64,000 nt of DNA from JABDFW01 sp035550215 (GTDB lineage Bacteria > Bacteroidota > Bacteroidia > Chitinophagales > Chitinophagaceae). Made by a program: the position numbers and the translations under genes. How positions within the stretch are numbered: position 1 is the first letter of the stretch; the number at the start of each line of letters is the position of its first letter. The stretch spans positions 1-64,000 of the forward strand of contig DASZPM010000027.1 in the NCBI GenBank assembly GCA_035550215.1, in the 5' to 3' direction. Shown here piece by piece: positions 33,211-43,702 of this stretch. The notes under the pieces were generated by a model. That model saw only the letters and a list, made by a program, of their open reading frames with translations. It was not told the origin of the DNA and did not search any database.

Positions 33211-34695
33211 ATGAAACACGTTGCACAACTATACATAAATTTTACTGGAGGCCTGGTAAGCCCCGGTGAGCTGCATACTATACTATCCATACTCAAAGAC
33301 AACTTTATTACAGAGGTTTGCTTTGGCTTGCGCCAGCAAATGATTATAGAAGTACCGGGCAATAAACTTGAGGCAATTGAACATGCTTTTACGTCCAACG
33401 GTGTTGCTTATGAAAAAGGCCGTACTGTTAGCCCCAACATAGTTAGCAGCTATGTGGCAGCCAATATATTTACCACAGAAAGCTGGTTGCGTGAAGGCGT
33501 GTATAAAGACATATTTGACCAGGTTACTTGCAAGCCCAGGCTAAAAATGAATATATGCGATACCGCGCAAAACCTTGTTCCTTTTTTTACAGGGCATATT
33601 AACTGGCTTTCATCATCCAACCAGCATTTTTGGCACCTGTACATAAGATTGCCAAAATCATCACCAACATATTACTGGCCTAACCTTATTTATACCAACA
33701 GCATAGGTGCGGTATCGCATGCGGTTGAACAATTTATAACTTCACAAAATGAGTTGCAACCAGGGGGCCAGGCTTATTATGCAGCTATGGAAAAATATGT
33801 GCAGGAGCAAACCGGTTACATATCCCATCCTGCCTTGGCTCCGGCATTTTCCCCGAGGTTTTATTTTCCCTATTATGAAGGGCTTAACAAGGAAACTACA
33901 GATACATGCTGGTTGGGCATTTACCGCCGGGATGAAATGTTTTCTGTTAACTTTTTGCAGGATGCATGCGCTATCTGCCTGCAAACAAAAATCGGGCAGC
34001 TTTATATTACCCCCTGGAAAAGCGTTATAATAAAAGGCATTAATAACGCAGATAGGTATTTATGGAATGCCGTGTTGGGTAAGTATCGCATCAATGTGCG
34101 GCATGCGGCAAATGAACTTAACTGGCAGGTTGAAGATGGCAGCTACGAAGGACTGGTGTTAAAGCGTAGCATAATACGCCATTTTGACAAAGAAGATGTA
34201 CGCACTTATGGATTAAGCTTTGCTGTTGAAACAAAGTCGTCCGCTAACATGTTTGGTTCTGTTATTATCAGGAAAAGAGAACGAACCGGTACCGGCAAGT
34301 TAAAATCACAAGAGCGTTTTGATATACTGTATAGTAAAGATTTTGATCCCAATTCAAAAAGTTTGCTGTTATACAGGGATAAGGTCGCCAAACACCAGGT
34401 TGGCCCTTACCTAGAATCGTTGTGTAAGTTGTACTACGAACAGGCATTTAGGCAAAACCCGCCCGGCATGATGCAAATGGCAGCTTCAGTTGATGAGTCA
34501 AACGAGGAAATGTCTGAAAAGTTGCTTTACCAATGTACAAAATGTCAAACTATGTACGATGAAGAATATGGATGTGTTGAGAATCATATACCAGCCGGAA
34601 CAAAGTTTGCCAGTTTGGCTGAAAGTTACTGCTGTCCGGTATGCGAAGCACCCAAAAGCACTTTCATCAGCACCGGGGAATCGTTACCTATGTAA
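33211..34695 (+). CDS. nitrite/sulfite-reductase-like protein with C-terminal rubredoxin
   Basis: A 494-aa protein. The first ~430 residues resemble ferredoxin-like half domains of siroheme reductases (YINFTGGLVSPGELHTIL, GLRQQMIIEVPG; later QLYITPWKSVIIKG). I cannot find the C-x5-C...C-x3-C ligands for siroheme and [4Fe-4S]. Residues ~440-490 are a rubredoxin with two C-x2-C knuckles (YQCTKCQTMYDEEYG, YCCPVCEAPKS). A role in electron delivery to the nitrate reductase is inference. The rubredoxin call is firm. Confidence 0.75.
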   Translation: MKHVAQLYINFTGGLVSPGELHTILSILKDNFITEVCFGLRQQMIIEVPGNKLEAIEHAFTSNGVAYEKGRTVSPNIVSSYVAANIFTTESWLREGVYKDIFDQVTCKPRLKMNICDTAQNLVPFFTGHINWLSSSNQHFWHLYIRLPKSSPTYYWPNLIYTNSIGAVSHAVEQFITSQNELQPGGQAYYAAMEKYVQEQTGYISHPALAPAFSPRFYFPYYEGLNKETTDTCWLGIYRRDEMFSVNFLQDACAICLQTKIGQLYITPWKSVIIKGINNADRYLWNAVLGKYRINVRHAANELNWQVEDGSYEGLVLKRSIIRHFDKEDVRTYGLSFAVETKSSANMFGSVIIRKRERTGTGKLKSQERFDILYSKDFDPNSKSLLLYRDKVAKHQVGPYLESLCKLYYEQAFRQNPPGMMQMAASVDESNEEMSEKLLYQCTKCQTMYDEEYGCVENHIPAGTKFASLAESYCCPVCEAPKSTFISTGESLPM

Positions 34696-35061
34696 TATTG
34701 ATTTGCATCGAAAATTTAATTGGATGAATTATAGAAAATGGGGTCTTCGGCCAGCCCTAGAAGAAACACATCACTGAATTGTTGCCACCAGCCGACTGAA
34801 GGGTTTGCAATAGTGTAATAAATCAAAGAAACAAACGAGGTTATGGGTTTAATGCACGGACAGAAATATATAAAACTGCTGATAGTGCTCCGGCGAAGGT
34901 GGGTCCAATTACAGCCCGATCATTTCGCATATCTTCTTTATCAAGGGCGATGCTGAAAACCTGGTTGGGCCACATAGGCGTCAGCGAGCTTTTGTCCCCT
35001 CCATGAAAATTTTTAAAGCCATGCTTGTGCTTAACTAAAATGAATAGGCCTCAACATTTTC
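34696..35061. other. intergenic region with an open stretch of unknown origin
   Basis: No gene with a start is supported. On the minus strand, 34841-35050 is open for 69 codons and contains FHGGDKSSLTPMWPNQVFSI and GPTFAGALSAVLYISVRALN, but it has no ATG at its head and I recognise no family. It lies directly downstream of the sialate esterase gene and could be the worn end of a gene fragment. Confidence 0.25.
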
Positions 35062-36471
35062 CTATTCAACATCCGTTCTGAATGGGGAAGCTGGCAAACC
35101 CTCTGCATTATATAAATTTACATCAGGCACATTCGCCCAGCCATACCTTACTGCTACAGGCTTAGATATTTTATCACCACTTACAATTACCTTATGATAT
35201 TTTACAATCGCTGTTGCAGCAACAAAATGTTTATCTGTGCCGGCAATGGTAAAGCCTTTTAGTGAAGCATTATCCTTTGTAACTAACCCTTTACCGATAT
35301 GCTTAAAATGCAAAATAATTTGTTTGCCTTTTATTTTGTATGACTGATAAACCGGACCTGAATATTCTATCGGTTGTTTATATGCTAAAGCCCTTGCAGC
35401 AATTGCAAGCCGTTCGCCAACGGGTTGCTTGTGTGATGGGTGTATGTTGTCTGCATCGCCACAATCTGTTGTTACAATCAATGCAGTATTTTTCACTTTT
35501 TTCGATACGAGAAATTGCGCTTCTCTTAGTTCTGGCGTCATTTCTTTATGCGGCGCTACCTGTACAATCAAAAAAGGGAAATCGCCTTCGCCAAAGTCCT
35601 GTCGCCAGTTATTTATCATGTTGGACAAAATAATTTGATATTGTTTTGGATTATCATTGTTGGCTTCGCCCTGGTACCACGCAACTCCTTTTAAGGCAAA
35701 TGGCATCAACGGATAAATCATCCCATTGTACAAACCACTCATTAGTTTGCCGGCAGGCTGATAGCCGTTTTGTTTTGCAGTATAATTTTTCACAAGTTCT
35801 GTTAGTTCAGGGTTATTTTCCAGTGCTGCTTTGCTAGTCCAGTCTTCCGCAGGTGTGCCGCCAAAGGCGGAAAAAATAATCCCAACGGGCACTTTTAGAT
35901 TATTGTATAAATCTCTGGAGAAAAAATATCCTACAGCAGAAAAATCTGATACAGTTTGTGGTGAGCAAACAACCCATTTACTGTTTACATCATCAATTTT
36001 ATCGGCAGCATATTTTAATGGCACGTAGTATTCTCTTATTAAAGGATAATTAGCCGCATCCCGTTCTTTTTCCCAATCGGTAATAAGTGGCTGTGGCGGG
36101 CGTGGGCCTAATTGCCGCTCCATATTACTTTGCCCACTGCACAACCATACCTCGCCTACCAAAACATTTTTTATAACCAGGGTATCTTTGCCTGTAATGG
36201 TAATGTTTGATGGTGTTGTAATATAAGGCAAAGGCTCAAGTTTCACCATCCATTTTCCATTAACTGCAACTGTTGAAACGCTTTGCCCGTTTAAGCTTAC
36301 TGTTATTTTTTCACCATTTGCAGCTTTGCCCCAAATTGGTACCGTCACACCTTTTTGCAAAACCATATTATCGCTAAAAAGGCTGCTGGGTTTTACGTTC
36401 GCCAGTGCAGTTATCACATCGAGAAAAAGTATATTGACAAGCAGCAGCCGTACAACATTTTTTTGAATCAT
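35062..36471 (-). CDS. sialate O-acetylesterase
   Basis: A 469-aa secreted esterase with an N-terminal signal-like hydrophobic stretch (LLLVNILFLDVITALA), an N-terminal beta domain, and the SGNH-type sialate O-acetylesterase domain. The Ser block is WLCSGQSNMERQLG near residue 117, the Gly/Asn blocks are in YFFSRDLYNNL and WYQGEANNDN, and the catalytic Asp-x-x-His lies in DADNIHPSHK. It removes acetyl groups from sialic acids or other decorated glycans. It is the last gene of a leftward cluster with GH2 and GH29 enzymes. Confidence 0.9.
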   Translation of the reverse strand: MIQKNVVRLLLVNILFLDVITALANVKPSSLFSDNMVLQKGVTVPIWGKAANGEKITVSLNGQSVSTVAVNGKWMVKLEPLPYITTPSNITITGKDTLVIKNVLVGEVWLCSGQSNMERQLGPRPPQPLITDWEKERDAANYPLIREYYVPLKYAADKIDDVNSKWVVCSPQTVSDFSAVGYFFSRDLYNNLKVPVGIIFSAFGGTPAEDWTSKAALENNPELTELVKNYTAKQNGYQPAGKLMSGLYNGMIYPLMPFALKGVAWYQGEANNDNPKQYQIILSNMINNWRQDFGEGDFPFLIVQVAPHKEMTPELREAQFLVSKKVKNTALIVTTDCGDADNIHPSHKQPVGERLAIAARALAYKQPIEYSGPVYQSYKIKGKQIILHFKHIGKGLVTKDNASLKGFTIAGTDKHFVAATAIVKYHKVIVSGDKISKPVAVRYGWANVPDVNLYNAEGLPASPFRTDVE

Positions 36472-36576
36472 TTTTTATAATTTCAATTAATTAAATTATT
36501 TATCAGTTTTAAAACTCAAGTAATACAGGTGTTTTTTCCTCAATGGCGGAATACCTGCACCGGTGGACATTTATTT

Positions 36577-39450
36577 CTAATTTCCTGCAATAACCGGGGA
36601 ACCTGCCGAATGAATAGTTATACTTCCCTGTTGTAAACCCTTTGCATGTGCAGTAAGCTTAATTTCCCCCGAAGTTTTATCCGATTGTATGATTACCTGG
36701 GCGAGACCGGTAAAAACACTTCTGCGCCAATGCAAAGGAATATGGTTTTTTGTTAGTTCCACCGTAACGCCTTTACTGATTCCGCCTGCCCCTCCCTTAT
36801 TTTTTACCAGTACGGCAACTGTGTTTGCGCCGGGCTGGAGGAATTGCTTAATGTCAAAAGACTGTTCCGATTGCCAGTCATGCGACTCTCCAACAAGTTT
36901 ACCATTTATAAATACCCAGCCATCATCATCAATCATTCCGAAACGAATAATGCAGGAACTATTCTCAATATCATCTGCTTTTATTATAAAATGTGCGCGA
37001 AAAACCCCTTCCATGCCCGGCTTTAATGATCCGGTTTCTTTTCCGGCGTCCACCCGCTGCCAATGGCTGTCGTCATAATTTGTTAACAGTTGCGAACTAT
37101 CTGCTGCTGCAGAAACCGCATGCATCCTCCACCCTTCAAGCAAAATATTATGTGTTAAGGGGGTATCGATCAATACATCCGCTTCGTGTGAAATTGGATC
37201 GCCATTTCCAACGCCAATGATTTTACCCGGCCCGTTCAATTCAAATTCAATCAAGTTCGATGCAACAGGTACAACACGCCCCTTTTCATCCGTTACGGCA
37301 ACAGTAATAACACTTAAATCCTTACCGTCGGCGTTGATCGCAGTGCGGTCGGCGGTAAGTTTTACGGCATCGGGTGCGCCAGTAGTCTCAACTTTTTCTT
37401 CTGCTATCATCTTGCCGTCTCTATAAGCTTTGGCTAAGAGTACACCGGGCTGATATTTTACCGTCCATAGGGCATGTGAATTTTTGGGTATTGTTTTCTT
37501 GCCAACGCTTCTGCCGTTAAGAAACAGCTCCACTTCATTACAGTTGCTGTATGCCCAAATATCAATATCCTGCCCCTCTTTGCCGGGCCAGTTCCAATGC
37601 GGGAGCAGGTGTACCATAGGTTTATCTGTCCAGCATGATTGCAGGTAATAAAAAATATCTTTAGGGAACCCGCATACGTCCATAATACCGAAGTCTGAAC
37701 AAATATTCGGCCAGCCAAATGGCGCCGGCTCGCCCCGGTAATCGAAACCTGTCCAAAAGAACATCCCTGCAATCCATGGCCGCGCCGCATAGTATTGTAT
37801 GGATTCTTCGGCGGTATGGCGGCAATCCGGTTTTTGAATATCATAAGCCGACAGGTAAGTGCTGGTATTTTGGTAAATACCCCGCGTATATTGGGCCATG
37901 CCTTCTTCCGTGCCGATGGAAGGCTTGTTGGGATTGTTTTTATGAAAAAGGTCGGTTTCTCCCTGGTCAAAATAGTTAAAGCCCTGGACATCAATGCCCA
38001 CTGATATACCATAAGGCTTGCCCACCGGCCAGTCATAAATGGCAGCAGTACACAGCCGTGTTGTATCGAGGGTGTGCACTGTACGCCGCATGGTAAGGGT
38101 TATCGCCCCGTCTGCCACGGATGCGTGGAGCGGTTCTTCATTCGCCAGTGACCAAAGGAATACACTGGGATGATTTCGGTCGCGGCAAACTTGCTGCCTG
38201 AGATTGTCAAGGCTCTGTGGGTCGCTGCCAAAATACCTTGTTTCATCCATGACCAGCATGCCAAGACGGTCGCACGCTTCCAGCAATTCAGCCGCCGGTT
38301 CATTGTGTGAAGTACGGATGGCATTGCAGCCCATCTCCTTCAATTTTCTAACACGGAAGTCCCAAAGGGCGTCTGGCACCGCTACACCCACTCCGGCATG
38401 ATCCTGGTGGTTGCATGTTCCCCGGACTTCATAATGCCTGCCATTGAGCAAAAACCCCTCGTTAGGGTCAAAAGCCAGCGTGCGTATGCCAAATTCCGTT
38501 TCTTTGTAGTCAACCATTTTCCCATCGGTTTCAACAGTCGTGACCAATTTGTAAAGCGCTGGGGATTCAGGCGACCACAGGACTGGTGCAGTAACTTCTG
38601 TTGTTCCGCTTATTTGCTTTGGTTGCCACGAACCGACTGCTTCCGAACCAGTAGCTTCGGAAATAACTTCCCCGTTTGGCGCAAGCACCTGCCAGTGGAG
38701 CTTAGCATGCGCCATGCTGTCCTGCGAATTGCACAATTTTGTTTCGATATGTATGGTTGCGGTTCCTGCAGGAAAGTTACCGGGAAATGAACTATAGACA
38801 AAAATACCATCCGGTGCTACTGCCAATGGCGCTGTTTTAACAAGCCAAACATGCCGGTAAATACCGGCGCCTTCATAAAACCATCCTTCTGATTCCGATG
38901 CATCTACCCGCACTGCAAGTACATTTTTTCCGTCGTAGTCTGCCACATCAGTTATATCACAGCGAAAACCAGTATAACCGCCTTCATGGTGAGCCAGCCT
39001 GTACCCATTTAGAAAAACCTGGCACTTGCGGTAAACACCATCAAATTCCAGGCAAAGGCGTTTTCCTTTGTCGGATTTTGATAAGGTAAACGAGCGCCGG
39101 TACCACCCGGTACTGTTGGCAGGAAAGCCCCTGCCTATGGGTTTGTACCCATGCGAGCCGTCGGCTCTTTTGTCAAACGGCAGTTCAACCGCCCAATCAT
39201 GTGGTATATTTACAGAGCGCCATGAATTATCATTGAAACTCACAGCAGCAGGGCCTTTATTTACCCCGGCATTAATGATATTTTCCTCAAATTTGGGGTA
39301 ATCACCCAGCCGGAATTTCCAGCCGGAATCCATTGACAACCGCACCCGTGGGGGCATTGCTCCAGGGCTGAAAGCTTGTGCTGTTTGCGCACGAGTATTT
39401 GTTATAACAACTGCCGCAAAGGATACCAGCGTGATAAGTTTACTTTTCAT
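36577..39450 (-). CDS. glycoside hydrolase family 2 (beta-galactosidase-type)
   Basis: A 957-aa secreted enzyme: signal peptide, the GH2 sugar-binding domain (GWKFRLGDYPKFEEN, SVNIPHDWAVELPFD), immunoglobulin-like domain, and TIM barrel with acid/base in LWSLANEEPLH near residue 430 and the nucleophile region GTEEGMAQYTRG near residue 515. A DUF4982/GH2-domain-5-type segment follows (NEVELFLNGRSVGKK, then VTDEKGRVVPVASN), then a galactose-binding-like domain near residues 780-890. The substrate may be beta-galactosides or beta-glucuronides. Transcribed after the fucosidase. Confidence 0.9.
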   Translation of the reverse strand: MKSKLITLVSFAAVVITNTRAQTAQAFSPGAMPPRVRLSMDSGWKFRLGDYPKFEENIINAGVNKGPAAVSFNDNSWRSVNIPHDWAVELPFDKRADGSHGYKPIGRGFPANSTGWYRRSFTLSKSDKGKRLCLEFDGVYRKCQVFLNGYRLAHHEGGYTGFRCDITDVADYDGKNVLAVRVDASESEGWFYEGAGIYRHVWLVKTAPLAVAPDGIFVYSSFPGNFPAGTATIHIETKLCNSQDSMAHAKLHWQVLAPNGEVISEATGSEAVGSWQPKQISGTTEVTAPVLWSPESPALYKLVTTVETDGKMVDYKETEFGIRTLAFDPNEGFLLNGRHYEVRGTCNHQDHAGVGVAVPDALWDFRVRKLKEMGCNAIRTSHNEPAAELLEACDRLGMLVMDETRYFGSDPQSLDNLRQQVCRDRNHPSVFLWSLANEEPLHASVADGAITLTMRRTVHTLDTTRLCTAAIYDWPVGKPYGISVGIDVQGFNYFDQGETDLFHKNNPNKPSIGTEEGMAQYTRGIYQNTSTYLSAYDIQKPDCRHTAEESIQYYAARPWIAGMFFWTGFDYRGEPAPFGWPNICSDFGIMDVCGFPKDIFYYLQSCWTDKPMVHLLPHWNWPGKEGQDIDIWAYSNCNEVELFLNGRSVGKKTIPKNSHALWTVKYQPGVLLAKAYRDGKMIAEEKVETTGAPDAVKLTADRTAINADGKDLSVITVAVTDEKGRVVPVASNLIEFELNGPGKIIGVGNGDPISHEADVLIDTPLTHNILLEGWRMHAVSAAADSSQLLTNYDDSHWQRVDAGKETGSLKPGMEGVFRAHFIIKADDIENSSCIIRFGMIDDDGWVFINGKLVGESHDWQSEQSFDIKQFLQPGANTVAVLVKNKGGAGGISKGVTVELTKNHIPLHWRRSVFTGLAQVIIQSDKTSGEIKLTAHAKGLQQGSITIHSAGSPVIAGN

Positions 39451-39500
39451 TATTATTCGTTTTTATACAGCCCGTGAAGACAGGAAAGGGCTTGAATGTC

Positions 39501-40958
39501 TTATTGCAGCATGGCCGCTTCTTCATATAAACCAAACGTGTGTATAGCCGGGCATGCCTTGCCATTTGTGATACGCAAACGCACATACTTTGCCGTAACA
39601 GGCTTGCATTTGATAATCCATTTGTAACCGATGCTTTGTTTGTTTGACGCTTCGGGAATGGGCATCCATTTTTTCCCATTTGTTGAATAGTCGACCGACC
39701 ATCCTGTGGTACGCTGGCCCAATTCAATTACTTCCTGTAGCATGATTATATTAAATGTTTTACTCCTGTCAAGCGTGAAAGTAAGCGTATCAGTTGTAAA
39801 TGCATCCGGTGTTGCATAGTACGTGCTTTCAAGTGTGTCTGTCAGGTTGGAAGGCTTGAATGCATCACCACGCGGATGAAGGGCTTTTATTTTTGCTTTG
39901 GCCGCGAGATTGTTCTTAAAAGTCGTGCTAATCATATAACGCAAACTATCTACCCGTTGTATATCCAAAGCAGCAATAAGCCCTTTTTTGTTTGGAGAAA
40001 AGTTCAAAAGCAATTCGCTGTTCCTGCCAACTGATTGCAAATATATTTCCCAAAGTTTTGCTACAGGTTTTACTTCGTTATCTTCTTCCGGATGATAGAA
40101 CCAACTCGGGCGTACCGATGCATCAACTTCGGCAGGTATATACGCAGTGCCATCGATTTCACCGTGATTTAGCTCATTGATATGTTGCTGCTCATCCCTT
40201 ATTGAAAGAGGATTGATGGTTGACCAGCAAGGGTCGCCCGCCTCTCCCGATTCGTTTCCTACCCAGCGGCAATCGGCAAATGGATAAGAATTTTTTGTAC
40301 CGAATATTACACAATGCGGCTGCAGCTTGCGAACGGTATCTGCCCATCTCGTATAAAAAGAAGTGGGCAACTTATCAGCGCCGGCCCCATCCCACCATAT
40401 CTCCCAAACAGGCCCGTAATTTCTCAACAATTCTGATAATTGATCTGCATAGTAATCACTATAATCGTCAGTCCCATACCTTGAGTCATGCCTGTCATGC
40501 GGGCCCAGGTAAATTCCCGCTTTTATTTGCGCAGTTTTACAGGCGTCCGTAAATGCTTGCACAACATCCCCTTTGCCATTTTTCCAGGGGCTGTTTTTTA
40601 CTGAATAATTTGTATGGGCGGAAGGCCAGTTACAAAATCCATCCGCATGTTTTGCCACGAGAATGGCTGCCGGGATACCGGCGCTCTTCAACACCTCCAT
40701 CCATTGATTGCAATCGAGCGTGGTCGGGTTGAATAAGCGCGGGCTGGCGGTGCCGTCTCCTTCATTATCGTTGGTAAATGTGTTCATGCCAAAATGAAAG
40801 AACGCGGTAATCTCACGGTGATACCATTCAATTTGTCTTGCATTGGGTACCGGCCCGAAAGGGGCGGGAGGACCCTGCGCAATGGCTGACGAAGCTATCG
40901 TTACAGCAATAAAAACAAAATAGATTTTTGAAAACGACAATGGTTGTTTAAGATTCAT
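39501..40958 (-). CDS. alpha-L-fucosidase, GH29
   Basis: A 485-aa secreted enzyme with a signal peptide (cut after AIAQ, near residue 28) and the GH29 barrel. EWYHREITAFFHFGMNTF opens it, AKHADGFCNWPSAHTNYSV follows, and the nucleophile Asp is in WEIWWDGAGAD near residue 200. The C-terminal ~130 residues form an F5/8 type C-like carbohydrate-binding domain. It hydrolyses terminal fucose and is first of the three secreted enzymes. The IclR gene upstream is on the same strand, 77 bp away. Confidence 0.9.
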   Translation of the reverse strand: MNLKQPLSFSKIYFVFIAVTIASSAIAQGPPAPFGPVPNARQIEWYHREITAFFHFGMNTFTNDNEGDGTASPRLFNPTTLDCNQWMEVLKSAGIPAAILVAKHADGFCNWPSAHTNYSVKNSPWKNGKGDVVQAFTDACKTAQIKAGIYLGPHDRHDSRYGTDDYSDYYADQLSELLRNYGPVWEIWWDGAGADKLPTSFYTRWADTVRKLQPHCVIFGTKNSYPFADCRWVGNESGEAGDPCWSTINPLSIRDEQQHINELNHGEIDGTAYIPAEVDASVRPSWFYHPEEDNEVKPVAKLWEIYLQSVGRNSELLLNFSPNKKGLIAALDIQRVDSLRYMISTTFKNNLAAKAKIKALHPRGDAFKPSNLTDTLESTYYATPDAFTTDTLTFTLDRSKTFNIIMLQEVIELGQRTTGWSVDYSTNGKKWMPIPEASNKQSIGYKWIIKCKPVTAKYVRLRITNGKACPAIHTFGLYEEAAMLQ

Positions 40959-41035
40959 TTTAAAGTATATTTATTGAGGTGAATGCATACACTCTTTACC
41001 CTGCATCACTTAAAAAATCAGTCTATCCGGTCAGC

Positions 41036-41773
41036 CTATTGGGATAAGTTTGCCGATATCTTTTTTGCTGACCGGGCGCCCGTTTCAATAAGCATTTTCA
41101 ACAGTTTTTCATTACACCTGAACGAAGGCATATAAATACTCAACGCAGCAACTAACCTGTCCTTTTTATATATGGGAAATGCCACTCCGGTCAAGCGTTC
41201 GCTGTCTTCAGTGAGCACATAGCCTCTACCACGTATCTCCTCAACTATTTCCATAAATCTTTTTTTGGTAGAAGCTTCTTTCCAGATAACCGGGGATGGC
41301 AGACCATGTTTTTTAATATAGCTATCCAATGCTGGGTCACTTTGCATAGATATCAATAATCTGCCTGAAGATGTGTCATAAGCTTTTTTTTCATTGGCCG
41401 TATGGGCCTGAACAAACTGCTCTGCATTTTTTTTATGGATAATTACTCTCTCCTCGCCACGGAGAATAGCCAAAATTGAATTCTCAGTTAGCGTATCAGT
41501 GATAAGTTCCATTTCAGCGTCCGCAGCCTTGATCAATTCTCTATAGTTCCCAGAAACCTCGACAATACTGTACAGGTTGCGCCCCAGGATGTATCCCTTG
41601 CCGCCGCTATTCTTTTCCAGGTATCCACGTGCAAGCAATGTCTTGACAATATTAGCGCAGGTACCCGCATTGAGCGAAAGGTCTGCGGCTATTTCGCCTA
41701 ATAGTTTAGGCCTTGAGGAATCATGCGCAACATATTCAATAATATCAACAGCACGGTTTACAACCTGGATCAT
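41036..41773 (-). CDS. IclR-family transcriptional regulator
   Basis: A 245-aa regulator with an N-terminal winged helix-turn-helix (VNRAVDIIEYVAHDSSRPKL, LLGEIAADLSLNAGTCANIV) and a C-terminal IclR effector-binding domain (ERVIIHKKNAEQFV; YDTSSGRLLISM; GRGYVLTEDSERLTGVAFPI). Position directly upstream of the fucosidase, on the same strand, makes it the likely control of the GH29-GH2-esterase cluster. A TATTTTTG -7-like element lies in the A/T-rich upstream region near 41800. Confidence 0.9.
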   Translation of the reverse strand: MIQVVNRAVDIIEYVAHDSSRPKLLGEIAADLSLNAGTCANIVKTLLARGYLEKNSGGKGYILGRNLYSIVEVSGNYRELIKAADAEMELITDTLTENSILAILRGEERVIIHKKNAEQFVQAHTANEKKAYDTSSGRLLISMQSDPALDSYIKKHGLPSPVIWKEASTKKRFMEIVEEIRGRGYVLTEDSERLTGVAFPIYKKDRLVAALSIYMPSFRCNEKLLKMLIETGARSAKKISANLSQ

Positions 41774-42181
41774 AAGACAAGTTAGTTTTGTTTACAAAAA
41801 TAAGATAGATTATAATTCCTTCTAATAAAATTTATTTTACAATATAAAATTTTTAAGATGTTGGACTGGCCAGGAAAAACTTTGGCGACTAGACAGGTAA
41901 TCCAACCTGATTAGTCCTTCAAAATAAAGTGTGTCACATACCCCTGATAAATATTTAATGCTTTAATGGTAAGATATACCAGTACATAAACAGGTATAAG
42001 GCTCATTTTTCCAAAAGGTGGATTTCAAAGATAGAGGCGGCGTTTAAAGAGCAATTAAAAAGTTAATATACGGGTTAAATTGCATTTAAAAACAGGATTG
42101 CCTGACATGCATTATTATTATTAGCGGGAAAATATCGTAACTTGGTTAGCTTTCTTGTTATCTCCAATAAATTTAGCAGCT

Positions 42182-43702
42182 ATGGAAACCACTTCGATTA
42201 ACCAGGGAGGCATTAATACAACGAGCGCGATAAAAGACGGTATTCCTGTTCTCGACCAATTGCGGGGAATGTTGTCTTCTACCGATATTGGATTTTTTTT
42301 AGTGGGGCCGGATCTTATGGTACTGCAGTATAACGACGCTTTCCTGCGCCATTACAAAAACCTCACTGGAAACAGCATAGATCGAGGAATGGAAATTACT
42401 GTTGGGTTACCGGAGACACGGAAGCAAATAGTACGGGACAGTATTGTTCAAGCCTTTACCGGAAAAAATGTGGAATATGAGGTAAAGTACACAGCACGCT
42501 CTCATATGTGGATCAGGATGCGGTATAATGCAGCCACGGATGTTAACGGCCGAATTATGGGCGTTTGCGGGGTCGTCGAAGATATTACCGTAAAAAAGCA
42601 ACTCGAAGCTGTAGCCCGGCAGCGGGAGACAGAATTCGCCACAGCCTTCCGGTATTCAGGGATCGGCAAGGCGCTGGTGGCACCGGACGGAAGCTTTATA
42701 GATGTTAACCCCGCCTTATCAAAACTCACCGGTTATAGCAGGGAAGCATTGTTGCAAAAGACTTTCCAGGATATTACACACCCCGATGATTTGGAGAGAG
42801 ACCTTGCTTTCGTGCAGCAAATGATCAACAGGGAAATTGAGACCTACCAGATGGAGAAACGCTATTTTCATAAAAATGGGTCTGTCATCTGGGTTATGTT
42901 AACAGTTTCGCTGGTCTGGCGTCCCGATGGCACACCTCATTTTTTTATAGCACAGATTGTGGATGTTACGTCCATTAAAGCCCTGTTTCATGAATTAGAA
43001 GAAAAGAACTATGCATTGGATTTCGCGACCCAGGATTTAGAATCCAAGATGAAACAATTGGAGGAATTCACCCACATTACCGGGCACAACCTGCGCGGCG
43101 GAGCTTCCAATATCAAAGCACTGGCAGATCTCATGGAGGAGGCGGATCCGGGGGAATTGCCGCTTTGGATTGGGCGGTTAAAGATTGCCGCGGATAGTTT
43201 GCTCTCCTCCCTTACAGAACTGTTGCAGTTCAGCCAGGTCAAGCTCACCGGTGAAGTACAGTTGGAGAGCTGCGATATTGAGGCTGCCTGTAATGATGTG
43301 CTCTCGCAGGTAATCCCTCCAGATGATGGTGAAGGAAGTTCAGTTAAATACATGCTGTCCTTTAAGACTGTCCACTATTCCAGAATATACCTGCATAGTA
43401 TTTTGTACAACTTGGTCAGCAACGCATTTAAGTACCGTAAGCCAACTGTTCCATTGGAAATAAGGGTGACCAGCTTTTTGAAAAACGGTAGACCTGCTTT
43501 ATCTATTGCCGACAACGGGGTAGGCTTTGACGCCGCCTTGCACAGCGATAAATTGTTTACGCTCAACGGTACTTTTCACAAAGGGTATAATAGTAAGGGG
43601 ATCGGCCTGTTTATTACCAAGGCACAAGTGGAAAAACTCGGCGGAAAGATCTCGGTAGAAAGTACTGCTGGTGTGGGGACTACTTTTACCGTTACATTTT
43701 AA
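42182..43702 (+). CDS. PAS-domain sensor histidine kinase
   Basis: A 506-aa cytoplasmic kinase with no transmembrane helix. Two PAS domains occupy residues ~25-140 and ~145-270 (FRYSGIGKALVAPDGSFIDV, YSREALLQKTFQDITHPDD). The H-box HNLRGGASNIK is near residue 300, and the HATPase domain has N-box LVSNAFKYR and G boxes DNGVGFDAA and SKGIGLFITKAQ. The ATG at 42182 is chosen over an in-frame TTG at 42155. No response regulator is adjacent. Confidence 0.9.
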   Translation: METTSINQGGINTTSAIKDGIPVLDQLRGMLSSTDIGFFLVGPDLMVLQYNDAFLRHYKNLTGNSIDRGMEITVGLPETRKQIVRDSIVQAFTGKNVEYEVKYTARSHMWIRMRYNAATDVNGRIMGVCGVVEDITVKKQLEAVARQRETEFATAFRYSGIGKALVAPDGSFIDVNPALSKLTGYSREALLQKTFQDITHPDDLERDLAFVQQMINREIETYQMEKRYFHKNGSVIWVMLTVSLVWRPDGTPHFFIAQIVDVTSIKALFHELEEKNYALDFATQDLESKMKQLEEFTHITGHNLRGGASNIKALADLMEEADPGELPLWIGRLKIAADSLLSSLTELLQFSQVKLTGEVQLESCDIEAACNDVLSQVIPPDDGEGSSVKYMLSFKTVHYSRIYLHSILYNLVSNAFKYRKPTVPLEIRVTSFLKNGRPALSIADNGVGFDAALHSDKLFTLNGTFHKGYNSKGIGLFITKAQVEKLGGKISVESTAGVGTTFTVTF

